DNA from: Microbacterium sp. TNHR37B
Lineage (GTDB): Bacteria; Actinomycetota; Actinomycetes; Actinomycetales; Microbacteriaceae
DNA: 64,000 nucleotides
NCBI RefSeq assembly: GCF_001620065.1
Contig: NZ_LQGV01000001.1
Location: 992,001-1,056,000, forward strand
Direction of reading: 5' to 3'
The notes under the pieces were generated by a model, which had not been told where the DNA came from, made no database searches, and saw nothing but the letters and a program-made list of their open reading frames with translations. Shown here piece by piece: positions 35,853 through 46,277 of this stretch (position 1 is the stretch's first letter; the number at the start of each line of letters is the position of its first letter). A program made the position numbers and the translations under genes.

Positions 35853-36713
35853 ATGCCTGATCCGCAGAACCCGCGCGTGGCCGTGTACTTGGACTTCGAC
35901 AACATCGTGATGAGCTGGTACGACCGTGTGCACGGCCGAAACGCCTACGCTCGCGACCGGCAGCGGATCGCCGACGATCCCTCGGAGCCGGAGGTCGCCG
36001 CCCGCCTCAAAGACGCGACGATCGACGTCGGCGCCATCATCGACTACGCCGCCTCGTTCGGCACGCTCGTGCTCACCCGTGCGTATGCGGACTGGTCCTC
36101 CCCCGTCAACGCCGTCTACCGGTCGCAGCTCGTGGCCCGGGCGGTCGACCTCGTCCAGTTGTTCCCTGCCGCCGCCTACGCCAAGAACGGCGCCGACATC
36201 CGCCTCGCCGTCGACACCGTGGAGGACATGTTCCGCCTGCCCGACCTGACGCACGTCGTGATCGTCGCGGGCGACAGCGACTACGTCCCGCTCGCCCAGC
36301 GCTGCAAGCGTCTCGGGCGGATCGTCGTCGGCGTCGGCGTGGCGGGCTCGACGGCCAAGTCGCTCGCGGCCGCGTGCGATCAGTTCGACGCCTACGACAC
36401 GCTCCCCGGCGTCCAGCTTCCCGAAGAGCCCGAGAAGAAGGCCGACGCCGCCCCCGTGCGCCGCAAGCGCGCGACCGTCGATGCGGCCGGCGATCTGCTG
36501 GCCCGTGCCCTGCGACTGGAGCAGGAGCGCACGGACGACGAGTGGGTGCACCTGTCGGCGGTGAAGAACCTCATCAAGCGCATGGACCCCTCCTTCAGCG
36601 AGAAGGCGCTCGGGCACCGATCGTTCTCCGACTTCGTCGGTGCGCACCCGAAGGTCGCCGAGCTCGACGAGTCGACCAACATCGTGCGCGTCCGGCTGGT
36701 CGCCGACCGCTGA
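35853..36713 (+). CDS. NYN-domain protein with C-terminal OST-HTH/LOTUS-like domain
   Basis: A 286-residue putative RNA-binding nuclease. The NYN/PIN-like core (about 8-185) has acidic residues Asp14 and Asp16 (YLDFDNI), the KNGADIRLAVD motif and AGDSDYVPL. A basic linker near 210 leads to a C-terminal OST-HTH/LOTUS-like domain (about 225-285) with HLSAVKNLIKRMDPSFSEK. Such two-domain proteins are thought to act in RNA metabolism, with targets unknown. ATG 35853 is 6 bases after a weak CACACT box. A strong bidirectional hairpin follows. Confidence 0.9.
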   Translation: MPDPQNPRVAVYLDFDNIVMSWYDRVHGRNAYARDRQRIADDPSEPEVAARLKDATIDVGAIIDYAASFGTLVLTRAYADWSSPVNAVYRSQLVARAVDLVQLFPAAAYAKNGADIRLAVDTVEDMFRLPDLTHVVIVAGDSDYVPLAQRCKRLGRIVVGVGVAGSTAKSLAAACDQFDAYDTLPGVQLPEEPEKKADAAPVRRKRATVDAAGDLLARALRLEQERTDDEWVHLSAVKNLIKRMDPSFSEKALGHRSFSDFVGAHPKVAELDESTNIVRVRLVADR

Positions 36714-36725
36714 CCGCCGACACCG

Positions 36726-36763
36726 GAGGGGAGCCGGAGCAGGTGACCGCCCCGGCTCCCCTC
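36726..36763. terminator. Bidirectional terminator hairpin between the NYN and CitMHS genes
   Basis: Perfect 12-bp stem GAGGGGAGCCGG (36726-36737) and CCGGCTCCCCTC (36752-36763) with a 14-base loop, placed between two convergent stop codons. Confidence 0.75.
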
Positions 36764-36773
36764 TGAGCGACGC

Positions 36774-38312
36774 TCAGGCTGCGAACGGGATGACTCCCAC
36801 CAGCACACCGACCGCGAGCATGGCGAGGGAGACCACCGTCGCCCGCCACAGCACCTTCTTGTGGTGGTCGCCGAGGTTGACGTTCGCGAGCGATACGAGC
36901 AGCAGGATCGCCGGCACGAGCGGGCTCTGCAGGTGCACAGGCTGCCCCGTGATCGATGCGCGGGCCATCTCCACCGGTTCGATGCCGAAGTGCGCAGCGC
37001 TCTCGGCCAGCACCGGCAGGATCCCGAAGTAGAACGCGTCGTTGGACATGAAGAACGTGAACGGGATCGAGAGCACCCCGGTGATCACGGCGAGGAACGG
37101 TCCGAGGGAGGCCGGGATCACCGAGGTGATCCACGAGGCCATCGCCGTGACCATGCCGGTGCCGTTCAGGACTCCCACCAGCACCCCCGCCGCCAGCACC
37201 ATCGAGACGACGCCGACGATCGAGGGCGCATGGGCCACGATCTCGTCGGCTTGTCCCTTGAGCTTCGGGAAGTTCACGATCAGCGCGATGGCGGCGCCCA
37301 CCATGAAGACGATCGCGAGCGGGAAGAGGTCGAGCACGAGCAGCACCATCACCGCGAGGGTGAGCGCCAGATTGAACCAGATCAGCTTCGGTCGCAGAGT
37401 GGGACGGTTCGGGTCGAGCATCGTGTCGGCCATCGCGGTGTCGGTGGCCGAGACCAGCTCTGCCGCTGCGACAGCCGCGCGAGCTCCCCGCACCGTGACG
37501 ACATTGCCCGTGCGCAGCGTCGCGGCGGCGCCCGGCTTGGGCTCGGCGCCGCGGACGATGCGCGGTGCGGCGAACAGCCCCTCGCGCCGTTCCCCGTCCA
37601 TTCGGCTGGTGTCGATCGAGCCGCCGAGGCGGCGGCGCTCCCCGAGCCCCAGGAACCAGGCGAACGCCAGCGCGATCACGAGCCCCGTGGCCAGCGACGG
37701 GAGCATCGGCACGAAGATGTCGGTGGGCTGCAGTCCGAGGGCGGAGGCGGCGCGCACCGTGGGGCCTCCCCACGGGACGATGTTGAGTGTGCCGTTCATG
37801 AGACCTGCGACGCAGGTGAGCACGACGGGGCTCATCCCCAGTCGCAGGTAGATCGGCAGCATCGCCGAGGTGGTGATGATGAACGTCGTCGATCCATCGC
37901 CGTCCAGCGAGACGGCTCCGGCGAGGATCGCCGTCCCGAGGACGACCTTGGCGGGGTCGTCCCCCAGGACGCGGGTGATGACGCGGATGAGCGGATCGAA
38001 CAGTCCGACGTCGATCATGATGCCGAAGTACATGATCGCGAACATGAGGAGCGCCGCCGTCGGCGCCATCGACTTGATGGCGTCGATCACCATGTCGCCG
38101 ATGCCGAGACCCGCCCCGGCGAAGAGGCCGAAGATCGTCGGGACGACGATGAGGGCGACCATGGGTGTCAGCCGCCTCGTCATGATGAGCGCCATGAAGG
38201 TGAGCACCATCGTGAACCCGAGCAGCACCAGCACGCCGTCGGACGGCGTGAACGCGAGGTCGTAGCCGTCTTCGGCGGCAGCTGCCGTCAGCACGGCGGG
38301 GATGAGGGACAT
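36774..38312 (-). CDS. CitMHS-family citrate/metal-citrate:proton symporter
   Basis: A 512-residue transporter with about 12 membrane helices. Recognisable CitMHS features are the LAGAVSLDGDGSTTFIIT segment, the GLMNGTLNIVPWGGPT motif and the C-terminal FMSNDAFYFGILPVL motif. A charged cytoplasmic loop (about 215-320) separates the halves. It likely imports citrate complexed with a divalent cation. ATG 38312 is 5 bases after AAGGAG; longer in-frame starts lack a binding site. It is divergent from a CitA/DctS-like two-component system, which probably controls it. Confidence 0.9.
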   Translation of the reverse strand: MSLIPAVLTAAAAEDGYDLAFTPSDGVLVLLGFTMVLTFMALIMTRRLTPMVALIVVPTIFGLFAGAGLGIGDMVIDAIKSMAPTAALLMFAIMYFGIMIDVGLFDPLIRVITRVLGDDPAKVVLGTAILAGAVSLDGDGSTTFIITTSAMLPIYLRLGMSPVVLTCVAGLMNGTLNIVPWGGPTVRAASALGLQPTDIFVPMLPSLATGLVIALAFAWFLGLGERRRLGGSIDTSRMDGERREGLFAAPRIVRGAEPKPGAAATLRTGNVVTVRGARAAVAAAELVSATDTAMADTMLDPNRPTLRPKLIWFNLALTLAVMVLLVLDLFPLAIVFMVGAAIALIVNFPKLKGQADEIVAHAPSIVGVVSMVLAAGVLVGVLNGTGMVTAMASWITSVIPASLGPFLAVITGVLSIPFTFFMSNDAFYFGILPVLAESAAHFGIEPVEMARASITGQPVHLQSPLVPAILLLVSLANVNLGDHHKKVLWRATVVSLAMLAVGVLVGVIPFAA

Positions 38313-38439
38313 CTCGACTCCTTCGTCTGCGATCCACCGACGTCGTGGACCGGATCCCGTGAAATCTAGGGACATCCCGGCCCCGCCGCGCGCTATCTCT
38401 CATTGCGAGACTTCTGCGCGATCCGCGGGTTACGCGCAT

Positions 38440-38445
38440 TATGCT
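38440..38445 (+). promoter_or_regulatory. -10 box of the sensor-kinase gene
   Basis: TATGCT, followed about 7 bases later by GGGAGGTG and ATG 38462, so a short leader with a binding site is expected. Confidence 0.5.
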
Positions 38446-38461
38446 CACCTGGGAGGTGGAC

Positions 38462-40153
38462 ATGAGGTTCGCGACACGTGCCGTGCTGCTGCTGGGGGTG
38501 ACCGTCGTGGCCGTTGTCGCCGTGTGCACCGCGGTGTTCGCGCTCCTCGGTGTCCAACAGTTGCGCGAGGAAGCCGAGAACTCCGCGCTGAACATCGCCC
38601 GTACCGTCGCCGTCGATCCCCAGGTGCGTGCCGAGGTGGCGCGCATCAGCGCCGACCCCGAGCCGCCGTCGCCCGAACGACTGCGCGGCGGAGAGCTGCA
38701 GCGGCTCGCTCAGGCGGTGACGAGCCGTACGGGAACGCTGTTCGTCGTGATCGCCGACGATGACGGGATCCGTCTCGCCCACCCCGACCCGTTGCTCCTC
38801 GGCCAGCGCGTGAGCACCGACTTCCGCGATGTCCTCGCCGGCCATGAGGTCGTCACGTGGGAGCAGGGCACCCTCGGCGTCTCGGCGCGGGCCAAGGTGC
38901 CGATCCTGCCGCCGGACGGCGGTCGGCCGGTGGGTGAGGTGAGCGTCGGCTTCGAGCCCGCCAGCGTCTTCGACGACCTGCCCGCCCTCATCGGTGGGAT
39001 CACCGCAGCCGCGGCCGCCGCCCTTGCCCTGGGAGCTCTGGCCGCCGTGCTCCTGCGCCGCCGGTGGGAACGGCTGACCCTGGGGCTCCAACCGGAGGAG
39101 CTCGTGACCCTCGTCCAGAACCAGGCCGCCGTGCTGGACGGTGTCGGCGACGGGGTCATCGCCCTCGACGAGTCGGGCACGGTGCGCGTGTCGAACGAGA
39201 CCGCCCGCCGCCTCCTCGAGCTGCCCGCCCCCGAGGGCCGCTCCCTCTCCGAGCTCGGTGTGGGCCCCGTCGTGCTGGCCGCCGTTCGCGACGGCACCGC
39301 AGGAGACGGGGTGGTCGCGGGGAACCGGGTGCTCTACGTCGACGCGCAACCCGTGCGGCATGCCGGCCGCGAGCTCGGCACCGTGTTGATCGTGCGCGAC
39401 CGCACCGATCTCGTGGCGCTGACGGAGAGGCTGGAGACAGTACGCGCGATGACCGGGGCGCTCCGCGTGCAACGGCACGAGTTCGCCAACCGGATGCACG
39501 TGGCGGCGGGCCTCCTCGACGCCGGTCGCGTCGAGGAGGCGCGCGACTTCCTCTCCGAACAGCGGCAACGAGGACCCGTCGACTACGCCGTGGAGAACCT
39601 CGACGAGATCGGAGACGCGCTCCTGCACGCCCTCATCGGCGCCCAGGCACTCGAGGCCGGGGAACGCGGGGTGCGCATCGCCGTCACCGCCGACTCGCTG
39701 CTGCTGTCGCCGGTGCGAGAACCGGAGGATGTCGCCGCGGTCCTCGGCAACCTGGTGCACAACGCCGTGCGCGCCGCCGTGGAGGGTCCGGAGCCGCGCC
39801 GCGTGGAGATCGGGTGTTACGGCGACGGCGCCGATCTCGTGCTGACGGTCGCCGACTCCGGATACGGGGTCGCGCGAGACGTCGACCTGTTCGCGCGGCG
39901 CCCCCGGCTGGATGCGCCCGAGACCGACCGCGTTCACGGTCTCGGCGTCGGGCTCCCCCTCTCCCGCGAGCTCGCCCGCCGGGGCGGTGGCGACGTGTGG
40001 CTGATCGAGGCGGGGGGCGACGGATCCGGTGCGGTGTTCGGCGCGCGACTCGTGGACGTGCTCGGCACCGGCCCCGCCCGCGCTGCCGCCTCCGATGCGG
40101 GGGACGGCTCCCTGTCCCCCACCGCGCCGTCAGGAAAGGACGACCTCCCATGA
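38462..40153 (+). CDS. CitA/DcuS-type sensor histidine kinase
   Basis: A 563-residue membrane sensor. A first helix (about 7-30) and a second (about 175-198) flank an extracytoplasmic sensor domain of the single-Cache/CitA type. A PAS-like region (about 220-320) and an unusual SpoB-like phospho-acceptor helix with His339 (VQRHEFANRMH) follow, then the HATPase domain (LGNLVHNAVRAA, GLGVGLPLSRELARRGG). This matches citrate/C4-dicarboxylate sensors. ATG 38462 is favoured by GGGAGGTG; ATG 38441 overlaps the -10 box. Its output is the response regulator at 40150. Confidence 0.92.
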   Translation: MRFATRAVLLLGVTVVAVVAVCTAVFALLGVQQLREEAENSALNIARTVAVDPQVRAEVARISADPEPPSPERLRGGELQRLAQAVTSRTGTLFVVIADDDGIRLAHPDPLLLGQRVSTDFRDVLAGHEVVTWEQGTLGVSARAKVPILPPDGGRPVGEVSVGFEPASVFDDLPALIGGITAAAAAALALGALAAVLLRRRWERLTLGLQPEELVTLVQNQAAVLDGVGDGVIALDESGTVRVSNETARRLLELPAPEGRSLSELGVGPVVLAAVRDGTAGDGVVAGNRVLYVDAQPVRHAGRELGTVLIVRDRTDLVALTERLETVRAMTGALRVQRHEFANRMHVAAGLLDAGRVEEARDFLSEQRQRGPVDYAVENLDEIGDALLHALIGAQALEAGERGVRIAVTADSLLLSPVREPEDVAAVLGNLVHNAVRAAVEGPEPRRVEIGCYGDGADLVLTVADSGYGVARDVDLFARRPRLDAPETDRVHGLGVGLPLSRELARRGGGDVWLIEAGGDGSGAVFGARLVDVLGTGPARAAASDAGDGSLSPTAPSGKDDLP

Positions 40154-40833
40154 CCTCTCCCGTCCGTGTGCTCATCGTCGACGACGACTTCCGCGTCGCG
40201 GGCCTCCATCGCGACATCGTGGCCGCGCGACCGGGCTTCGTCGTCGCCGAGCCCGCGCGCACGCTGGCCGACGCAGCGGACGCCCTCCGCGGAGAGCGAT
40301 TCGATCTGCTCCTGATCGACGTCTTCCTTCCCGACGGCGACGGCATCGCCTTCGCCCGTGGCGTCGACATCGACACGATCGTCCTGTCGGCCGCCACCGA
40401 CGCCCCGACGGTACGACGTGCCCTGCGCGCCGGCGCGCTCACCTTCCTTCCGAAGCCCTTCGAGGCCCGCGCCCTCAGCGATCTACTGGAGCGCTACCTC
40501 CGCTTCCGCAACGTCCTGAACACAGAGCGGAGCCTGTCGCCGGACGACATCCAGCGCGCCCTCGGGATCCTCCACGCCGGTGCGGAGTCCGCGACGGTGT
40601 CACGGTCGGCCACGGAGAACGTCGTGTTGGAGGCTCTCGGGGACGCGGAGTCCTCGGCGTCGGAGATCGCGGAACGCGCCGGCGTGTCGAGGGCGACCGC
40701 CCAGCGCCACCTGTCGGCGCTGGCGGCGCGCGGCGTGGTCGACGTGCGGCTGCGCTACGGGGCGACCGGCCGGCCCGAGCATCGGTACTCCGTCGTCGAC
40801 CCGGGGCTCACTCGCGGCGGCCCTCGGCGCTGA
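40150..40833 (+). CDS. CitB/DcuR-type response regulator
   Basis: A 227-residue regulator overlapping the sensor gene by 4 bases. The receiver domain (about 6-120) has the acidic pocket VDDD, phospho-acceptor Asp57 (LLIDVFLPDGDG), Thr/Ser near 80 and KPF. The C-terminal winged helix contains SSASEIAERAGVSRATAQRHL, as in CitB-family regulators. It probably activates the divergent CitMHS gene in response to external citrate. Confidence 0.92.
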   Translation: MTSPVRVLIVDDDFRVAGLHRDIVAARPGFVVAEPARTLADAADALRGERFDLLLIDVFLPDGDGIAFARGVDIDTIVLSAATDAPTVRRALRAGALTFLPKPFEARALSDLLERYLRFRNVLNTERSLSPDDIQRALGILHAGAESATVSRSATENVVLEALGDAESSASEIAERAGVSRATAQRHLSALAARGVVDVRLRYGATGRPEHRYSVVDPGLTRGGPRR

Positions 40834-40847
40834 TCGGCGCTGCGTCG

Positions 40848-41228
40848 TCAGTCCCGCGTGGACCAGAGCGCCCAGGCCACGAGAACAGGCTGGAACAGGA
40901 GGCGCACAAGGCGAGCGCGATCGCTGTCGAGCCCGAAGCCGCGCCGCTTTCCGACCGCCTGCGCGATGTTGCCGGGAAAGATCGCCACGAAGAACGTCGC
41001 CAAAAGGGCTCCCACGCGGCGACGCTCGCGCGGGAGCGCGATGAGGGCTGCCCCGAGCATGATCTCCACCGCCCCCGACGCGACGACCACGCCGTCCTTG
41101 TCGATGGGAAGGACGTCGGTGACGAGGTCCGGTACCTGAGCCTGGAACTCGCGCCGCGCCCAGAACAGATGGCTGAGGCCCGCGAACACCATGCCTGCGG
41201 CCAGAACCGTGCGGGCAAGAGTCTTCAT
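40848..41228 (-). CDS. DoxX-family membrane protein (first paralogue)
   Basis: A 126-residue DoxX/DoxD-like protein with four membrane helices, the AGLSHLFWARREF segment and GAVEIMLGAALI. It ends LVRLLFQPVLVAWALWSTRD. The function of these small proteins is not settled. ATG 41228 is 6 bases after CATACT on the minus strand. A second paralogue with nearly the same C-terminus lies at 49702. Confidence 0.87.
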   Translation of the reverse strand: MKTLARTVLAAGMVFAGLSHLFWARREFQAQVPDLVTDVLPIDKDGVVVASGAVEIMLGAALIALPRERRRVGALLATFFVAIFPGNIAQAVGKRRGFGLDSDRARLVRLLFQPVLVAWALWSTRD

Positions 41229-41234
41229 CCCCCG

Positions 41235-41240
41235 AGTATG
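41235..41240 (-). promoter_or_regulatory. -10 box of the first DoxX gene
   Basis: CATACT on the minus strand, 6 bases before ATG 41228; one base off TANNNT. Confidence 0.4.
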
Positions 41241-41306
41241 CCCCGTCGCGCGGGTGGCGGGACGGGGCCGGCGGGCGGGAGCGCTCCCGTATCGACGGCC
41301 GCTGAG

Positions 41307-41312
41307 TAGGCT
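41307..41312 (+). promoter_or_regulatory. -10 box of the DUF4921 gene
   Basis: TAGGCT, 6 bases before GTG 41319. Confidence 0.6.
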
Positions 41313-41318
41313 GGAGGG

Positions 41319-42653
41319 GTGAGCGATGGGGCGCGGACAGCGATCGTGCGGATGCCGGACGGCACCGTCAAACAGGTCGGCCCCCTCACCGGAACCCGGG
41401 TGTGGACGGTGCCCGGGCGTGCTCACCGGCCCCTGTCGCCGCCGCGCGACGACCCCCGGCGGCTCGCCCCCGGCGAGGAGCGACGCCTGTGCGCGTTCTG
41501 CGTCGACCGGTACCTGGAGACCACCCCCGAGAAGTCGCGTCTGGTCGGGCCCGCCTTCGTCGAGCGGCGCCGTGTCCCGGCGGACGAGGTCGACGACACC
41601 GTGGCCGAGTTCCGCCGGTTCGGGAACCTGTTCGAGATCGTCTCGGCCGAGTACTGGCGCGAGAACCACGGGTTCCGGCAGCCGTCGGCGATCATCGAGT
41701 GGGCCCAGGAGTATCTGTCGAGCCCCATCGGGCGCGCCCATCTCGAGAAGCTCGCCGCCATCCGCTCGGCAGCGTCGGGCATCCCGCAGTCTCTGGAAGA
41801 GGCGACTCTCGATCTGCTCGGCGGCTCGCACGACGTGATCGTCGCCCGGCGCCACGTGGCCGACGGCGCCGAGACCGACGACGACCTCGTCTCGTCGGGG
41901 CGGCTGACCCCTGACGAGCACGCGGCCTATTTCGCCTTCACCGTCCGCTCCCTCGCCGAGATCCAGGCCTCGCAGCCTCACGCCGCGTACGTCGCCGTCT
42001 TCCAGAACTGGCTCCGCCCGGCCGGAGCCTCCTTCGACCACCTGCACAAGCAGTTGGTCGCCATCGACGAGCACGGACCACAGGTCGACCGCGAGCTCCG
42101 CATGCTCGCGGCCGATCGCGAGCTCTATCAGCACCGGATCGCGGACCTCGCCGTCGAGGAGGGGCTGATCGTCGCGGCGAACGACCACGCGGTCGCCTTC
42201 GCGGGCGTCGGGCACCGCTACCCCGCGTTCGAGGTGTACTCCCGTTCGCCCGCCAATCTGCCGCAGGAGCACTCCGCAGCGGAGATCCGCGGCATGTCGG
42301 ACCTCGTCCATGCCCTCCACGCGGCGACAGGCGTGCACGTGCCGACGAACGAGGAGTGGCACTACCGCCCGCCCGAGGCGCCGTGGCCGATGCCGTGGCG
42401 CGTCGTGTTGAAGTGGCGCATCTCCAACCCCGCCGGTTTCGAAGGCGGCACCAAGGTGTACGTCAACACCATCGACCCGTGGGAGCTGCGTCGACGGGCG
42501 GTGGAGGCGTTGATCCCGTTGCGTCACGACGGCTCGATCGCCCCCGACCTCCGGATCGGGGAGGAATGCACGGCGGAGGACGCCCGTCTGCGCTACAGCG
42601 AGCCGGTGACGGCGCCGATCCCGGCGACCGCGGGCGCGGAAGAGGCCGAGTGA
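41319..42653 (+). CDS. DUF4921 family protein (HIT/GalT-like nucleotidyltransferase fold)
   Basis: A 444-residue protein resembling galactose-1-phosphate uridylyltransferases. A zinc-type C-x-x-C is present (RLCAFCVDRYLE) and the active-site-like histidine cluster is SFDHLHKQLVAI, matching the H-x-H-x-Q motif of the HIT/GalT superfamily. The family is annotated as DUF4921, and its substrate is unknown. GTG 41319 is 6 bases after TAGGCT. It overlaps the methyltransferase gene by 4 bases (GTGA). Confidence 0.82.
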   Translation: MSDGARTAIVRMPDGTVKQVGPLTGTRVWTVPGRAHRPLSPPRDDPRRLAPGEERRLCAFCVDRYLETTPEKSRLVGPAFVERRRVPADEVDDTVAEFRRFGNLFEIVSAEYWRENHGFRQPSAIIEWAQEYLSSPIGRAHLEKLAAIRSAASGIPQSLEEATLDLLGGSHDVIVARRHVADGAETDDDLVSSGRLTPDEHAAYFAFTVRSLAEIQASQPHAAYVAVFQNWLRPAGASFDHLHKQLVAIDEHGPQVDRELRMLAADRELYQHRIADLAVEEGLIVAANDHAVAFAGVGHRYPAFEVYSRSPANLPQEHSAAEIRGMSDLVHALHAATGVHVPTNEEWHYRPPEAPWPMPWRVVLKWRISNPAGFEGGTKVYVNTIDPWELRRRAVEALIPLRHDGSIAPDLRIGEECTAEDARLRYSEPVTAPIPATAGAEEAE

Positions 42654-43768
42654 GCTTTCCCTTCTCCTCCCTCCGCCGGTGGCCCGATGTGGAGGCGCCC
42701 GATCTCGTGGCCGCCGACGCCGCGGACCGGCTCCTGATCGACGAGTCGCACGACGCCCGCGCCGTCCTTCGTCGCGGCGAGCTCGCCGTCATCGGCGACG
42801 CGTACGGAGCACTCACCCTCGCTGCCGTCCATGACGGGGCGACCGAGGTCCGCGCCCACCAGGACGCGCTGACGGGCGAGCGGGCTCTGATGGCCAACGC
42901 GTCTCGCCTCGGCGGCGCCGGCGCGTTCACCTCCCATGCGCTGACCGCCGACCTCGTGCGCGACGCTCGGGTCGTGCTGGTGCGCCTTCCCCGCACCCTG
43001 GACGCTCTGCGCGACATCGCCGGCCTCGTCGCCGCGCACGCGGCACCCGAGGTCACGGTGTTCGCGGGGGGCCGAGTGAAGCACATGTCCCCCGCCATGA
43101 ACGACGTGCTGCGAGAGTCGTTCGGCCGGGTCGATGTGACCCACGCGCGGCAGAAGGCGCGCGTGCTGGTCGCCCGAACGCCGACCCGCGGCCGGGATCC
43201 CCTTCCCGCGACGGCGGAGGTCGACGGACTGACGCTGTGCGCCTTCGGCGGGGTCTTCGCCGGCGCACGCATCGACATCGGCACACGGCTGCTGCGGGAG
43301 CACCTTCCCGAGGCGGTCGACGGCGGATCGGTCGATGACCCGCTCATCGACCTCGCCTGTGGGAACGGCGTGGTGGCCGCCACGCTGGCGCTGCGCCACC
43401 CGTCGGCGCGCGTCTACGCCTGCGACCAGTCCGCGGCCGCGGTGGCCTCGGCACGAGCGACGGCGGCCGCCAACGGCGTCGACGATCGCGTGCGCGTGGA
43501 GCGCGCTGACGGATTGGACGCCCGGCCCGACGCTTCGGCGTCGTTCATCGCCCTCAACCCGCCGTTCCATTCCGGCGCCGCCGTGACCGACCGCCTGGCC
43601 CCGCGACTGTTCGCCGACGCCGCACGCGTTCTCCGCCCCGGTGGCGAGCTGTGGTGCGTGTGGAACTCGTCGCTGCGCTACCGGAGCGCGCTGGAACGGC
43701 TGGTGGGGCCCACCCGACAGGTCGCCCGCAACGCGAAGTTCACCGTCACGGTCTCGACGCGCCACTGA
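42650..43768 (+). CDS. RsmC/RlmG-like rRNA guanine-N2 methyltransferase
   Basis: A 372-residue two-domain methyltransferase. The first half (about 1-190) is a degenerate Rossmann domain and the second carries the SAM motif DLACGNGVVAATLAL and the N-P-P-F catalytic motif (ALNPPFHSG), as in RsmC and RlmG enzymes that methylate guanine N2 in rRNA. Which rRNA position is the target cannot be decided. The GTG start overlaps the DUF4921 stop. The end is 3 bases from the convergent OppF-type gene. Confidence 0.85.
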   Translation: MSFPFSSLRRWPDVEAPDLVAADAADRLLIDESHDARAVLRRGELAVIGDAYGALTLAAVHDGATEVRAHQDALTGERALMANASRLGGAGAFTSHALTADLVRDARVVLVRLPRTLDALRDIAGLVAAHAAPEVTVFAGGRVKHMSPAMNDVLRESFGRVDVTHARQKARVLVARTPTRGRDPLPATAEVDGLTLCAFGGVFAGARIDIGTRLLREHLPEAVDGGSVDDPLIDLACGNGVVAATLALRHPSARVYACDQSAAAVASARATAAANGVDDRVRVERADGLDARPDASASFIALNPPFHSGAAVTDRLAPRLFADAARVLRPGGELWCVWNSSLRYRSALERLVGPTRQVARNAKFTVTVSTRH

Positions 43769-43771
43769 GCG

Positions 43772-44571
43772 TCACTCGCCTGCGGAACGAGTCGGCAGGC
43801 GCGGCACGGAAGAGCGCAGCCGCCGCGTGTAGGGATGAGCGGGAGCGGTGAGGACACGCCCCGTGGGACCTTCCTCCACGATGCGCCCCGACTCGAGCAC
43901 GGCCATGCGGTCGCAGAGGGCGGCGACGATGGTGAGGTCGTGGGAGACGAGCAGGAACCCGATGCCCTGGTCGTGCGCGAGACGCTGGAGGAGCTCGATC
44001 ACCTGCATCCGCACCGACGTGTCGAGGGCACTCACCGGCTCGTCGGCCAGCAGGATCCGCGGCCGGGGCGCCAGCGCCCTCGCGATCGCGATGCGCTGGC
44101 GTTGACCGCCGGAGAAGGCCTCCGGGTAACGATCGGCCGCGTCCGCGGGCAACTCGACCGCCGCGAGCAGCTCCGCCACGCGAGCGCGATGGTCGCCGCG
44201 GACACCCAGGGAACGCAGCGGCTCGGCGATCGAGCGTCCGATCGTCATCCGCGGATCGAGCGAGGAGTACGGGTCTTGGAAGACCGGCTGCACCGCGCGA
44301 CGGAACGCGCGTCGAGTGGGGCGCGACGCGACGCGACGTCCGTCGGCGCTGAGCGCCTCGCCCGCGAACCTCACCGTCCCGGTCGTCGGGGGGAGGAGGC
44401 CAAGGAGGGCGCGGAGCACCGTCGTCTTGCCCGCGCCGGATTCCCCCACGAGCCCCAGGCTGTCTCCCGGAGAGACCGACAGCGACACGTCCGAGAGCAC
44501 GGGGCGGGAGCCGTAGGCGACCGAGATCCCTTCGGCGCCGAGGAGCACCGGCGGCGCGGCGGCGGTCGTGG

Positions 44572-44575
<4 letters not shown>
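43772..44575 (-). CDS. Dipeptide/oligopeptide ABC transporter ATP-binding protein, OppF-like
   Basis: A 267-residue ATPase with Walker A GESGAGKTT, QPVFQDPYSSLDPR (typical OppF Q-loop), signature FSGGQRQRI, Walker B ILLADEPVSALD and a C-terminal AHPYTRRL peptide-transporter motif. It lacks the long OppF C-terminal extension. It overlaps the OppD-like gene by 4 bases and is last in the operon. Confidence 0.92.
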
Positions 44576-45413
<838 letters not shown>

Positions 45414-45417
<4 letters not shown>

Positions 45418-46277
45418 CCGATGCTCCTCGTCGTGGGGTCGGCGATGTCCCGGATGCCGTCGGCGAGGAGGTTCATGCCGACGATGAGGGCGACCAGGAG
45501 CACGCCCGGGACGATGGCAGCGGTCGGAGCGATGAGGACGGTGCTCTGCGCCTCCTGAAGCATGCGGCCCCACGAGGCGTTGGGGGGCGGCGAGCCGAGT
45601 CCGAGGTAGGAGAGGGAGGCCTCGGCCCCCACGGCCCCGCCGAACTGCAGCGCCAACGGCACGATGAGGGTCGGCCAGACGTTGCGGAGCACATGGTCGC
45701 GGACGATCCCGAACGTTCCCGTGCCGGAGGTGCGGGCGGCGGTCACGTACTCCTGCGCGAGCACGCGGGTGGCCGTCACCCGGGTCAGACGCGCGATCAC
45801 CGCGGCCCCGGCCAGTCCGATCGCCAGGATGGCCGACTCCAGCGAGGCACCGCGCCAGGCCACGATCAGCATGGCCAGCAGCAGCGTGGGAAAGGCGATC
45901 GCGATGTCCAGCAGGCTGGACAGGGCGTCGTCGACCCACCGGCGCGCGACCGCGGCGAGCAGCCCGAGCGCGATCCCGACGACCGCCGCGATGACGACCG
46001 AGCCGAAGCCGACGGCGAGGGCGAGACGGGCGCCGATCATCAGCTGGGTGAACAGATCGCGACCGAGGCGATCCGTCCCGATCCAGTGCTCGGCGGAGGG
46101 CGGTTGTAGTCGGCCCCCCGCCGTGTCGTCGGGGGCGTAGGGCGTCCAGAAGAAGGACACCAGACCGACGACGGCGATGAGGCCGAACAGCACTCCGCCG
46201 ACGAAGAGGTTGACCGAGCGCCGACGACGCGGACGGGAGCGCACCGCGGGCGCCGCGGGAAGCAGGGCGGCGGTCAT
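45414..46277 (-). CDS. Dipeptide/oligopeptide ABC transporter permease, DppC-like
   Basis: A 287-residue permease with the OppC_N-type N-terminus (APDDTAGGRLQPPSAEHWIG, then TDRLGRDLFTQLMIGAR) and an EAA loop, YVTAARTSGTGTFGIVRDHV. About six membrane helices are seen. It overlaps the flanking genes by 4 bases and pairs with the DppB-like permease. Confidence 0.92.

Noticed and set aside
38380..38425. Short inverted repeat TCTC/GAGA between the CitMHS and sensor genes
   Set aside because: Arms of only four bases; not distinguishable from chance, so not listed as an operator.
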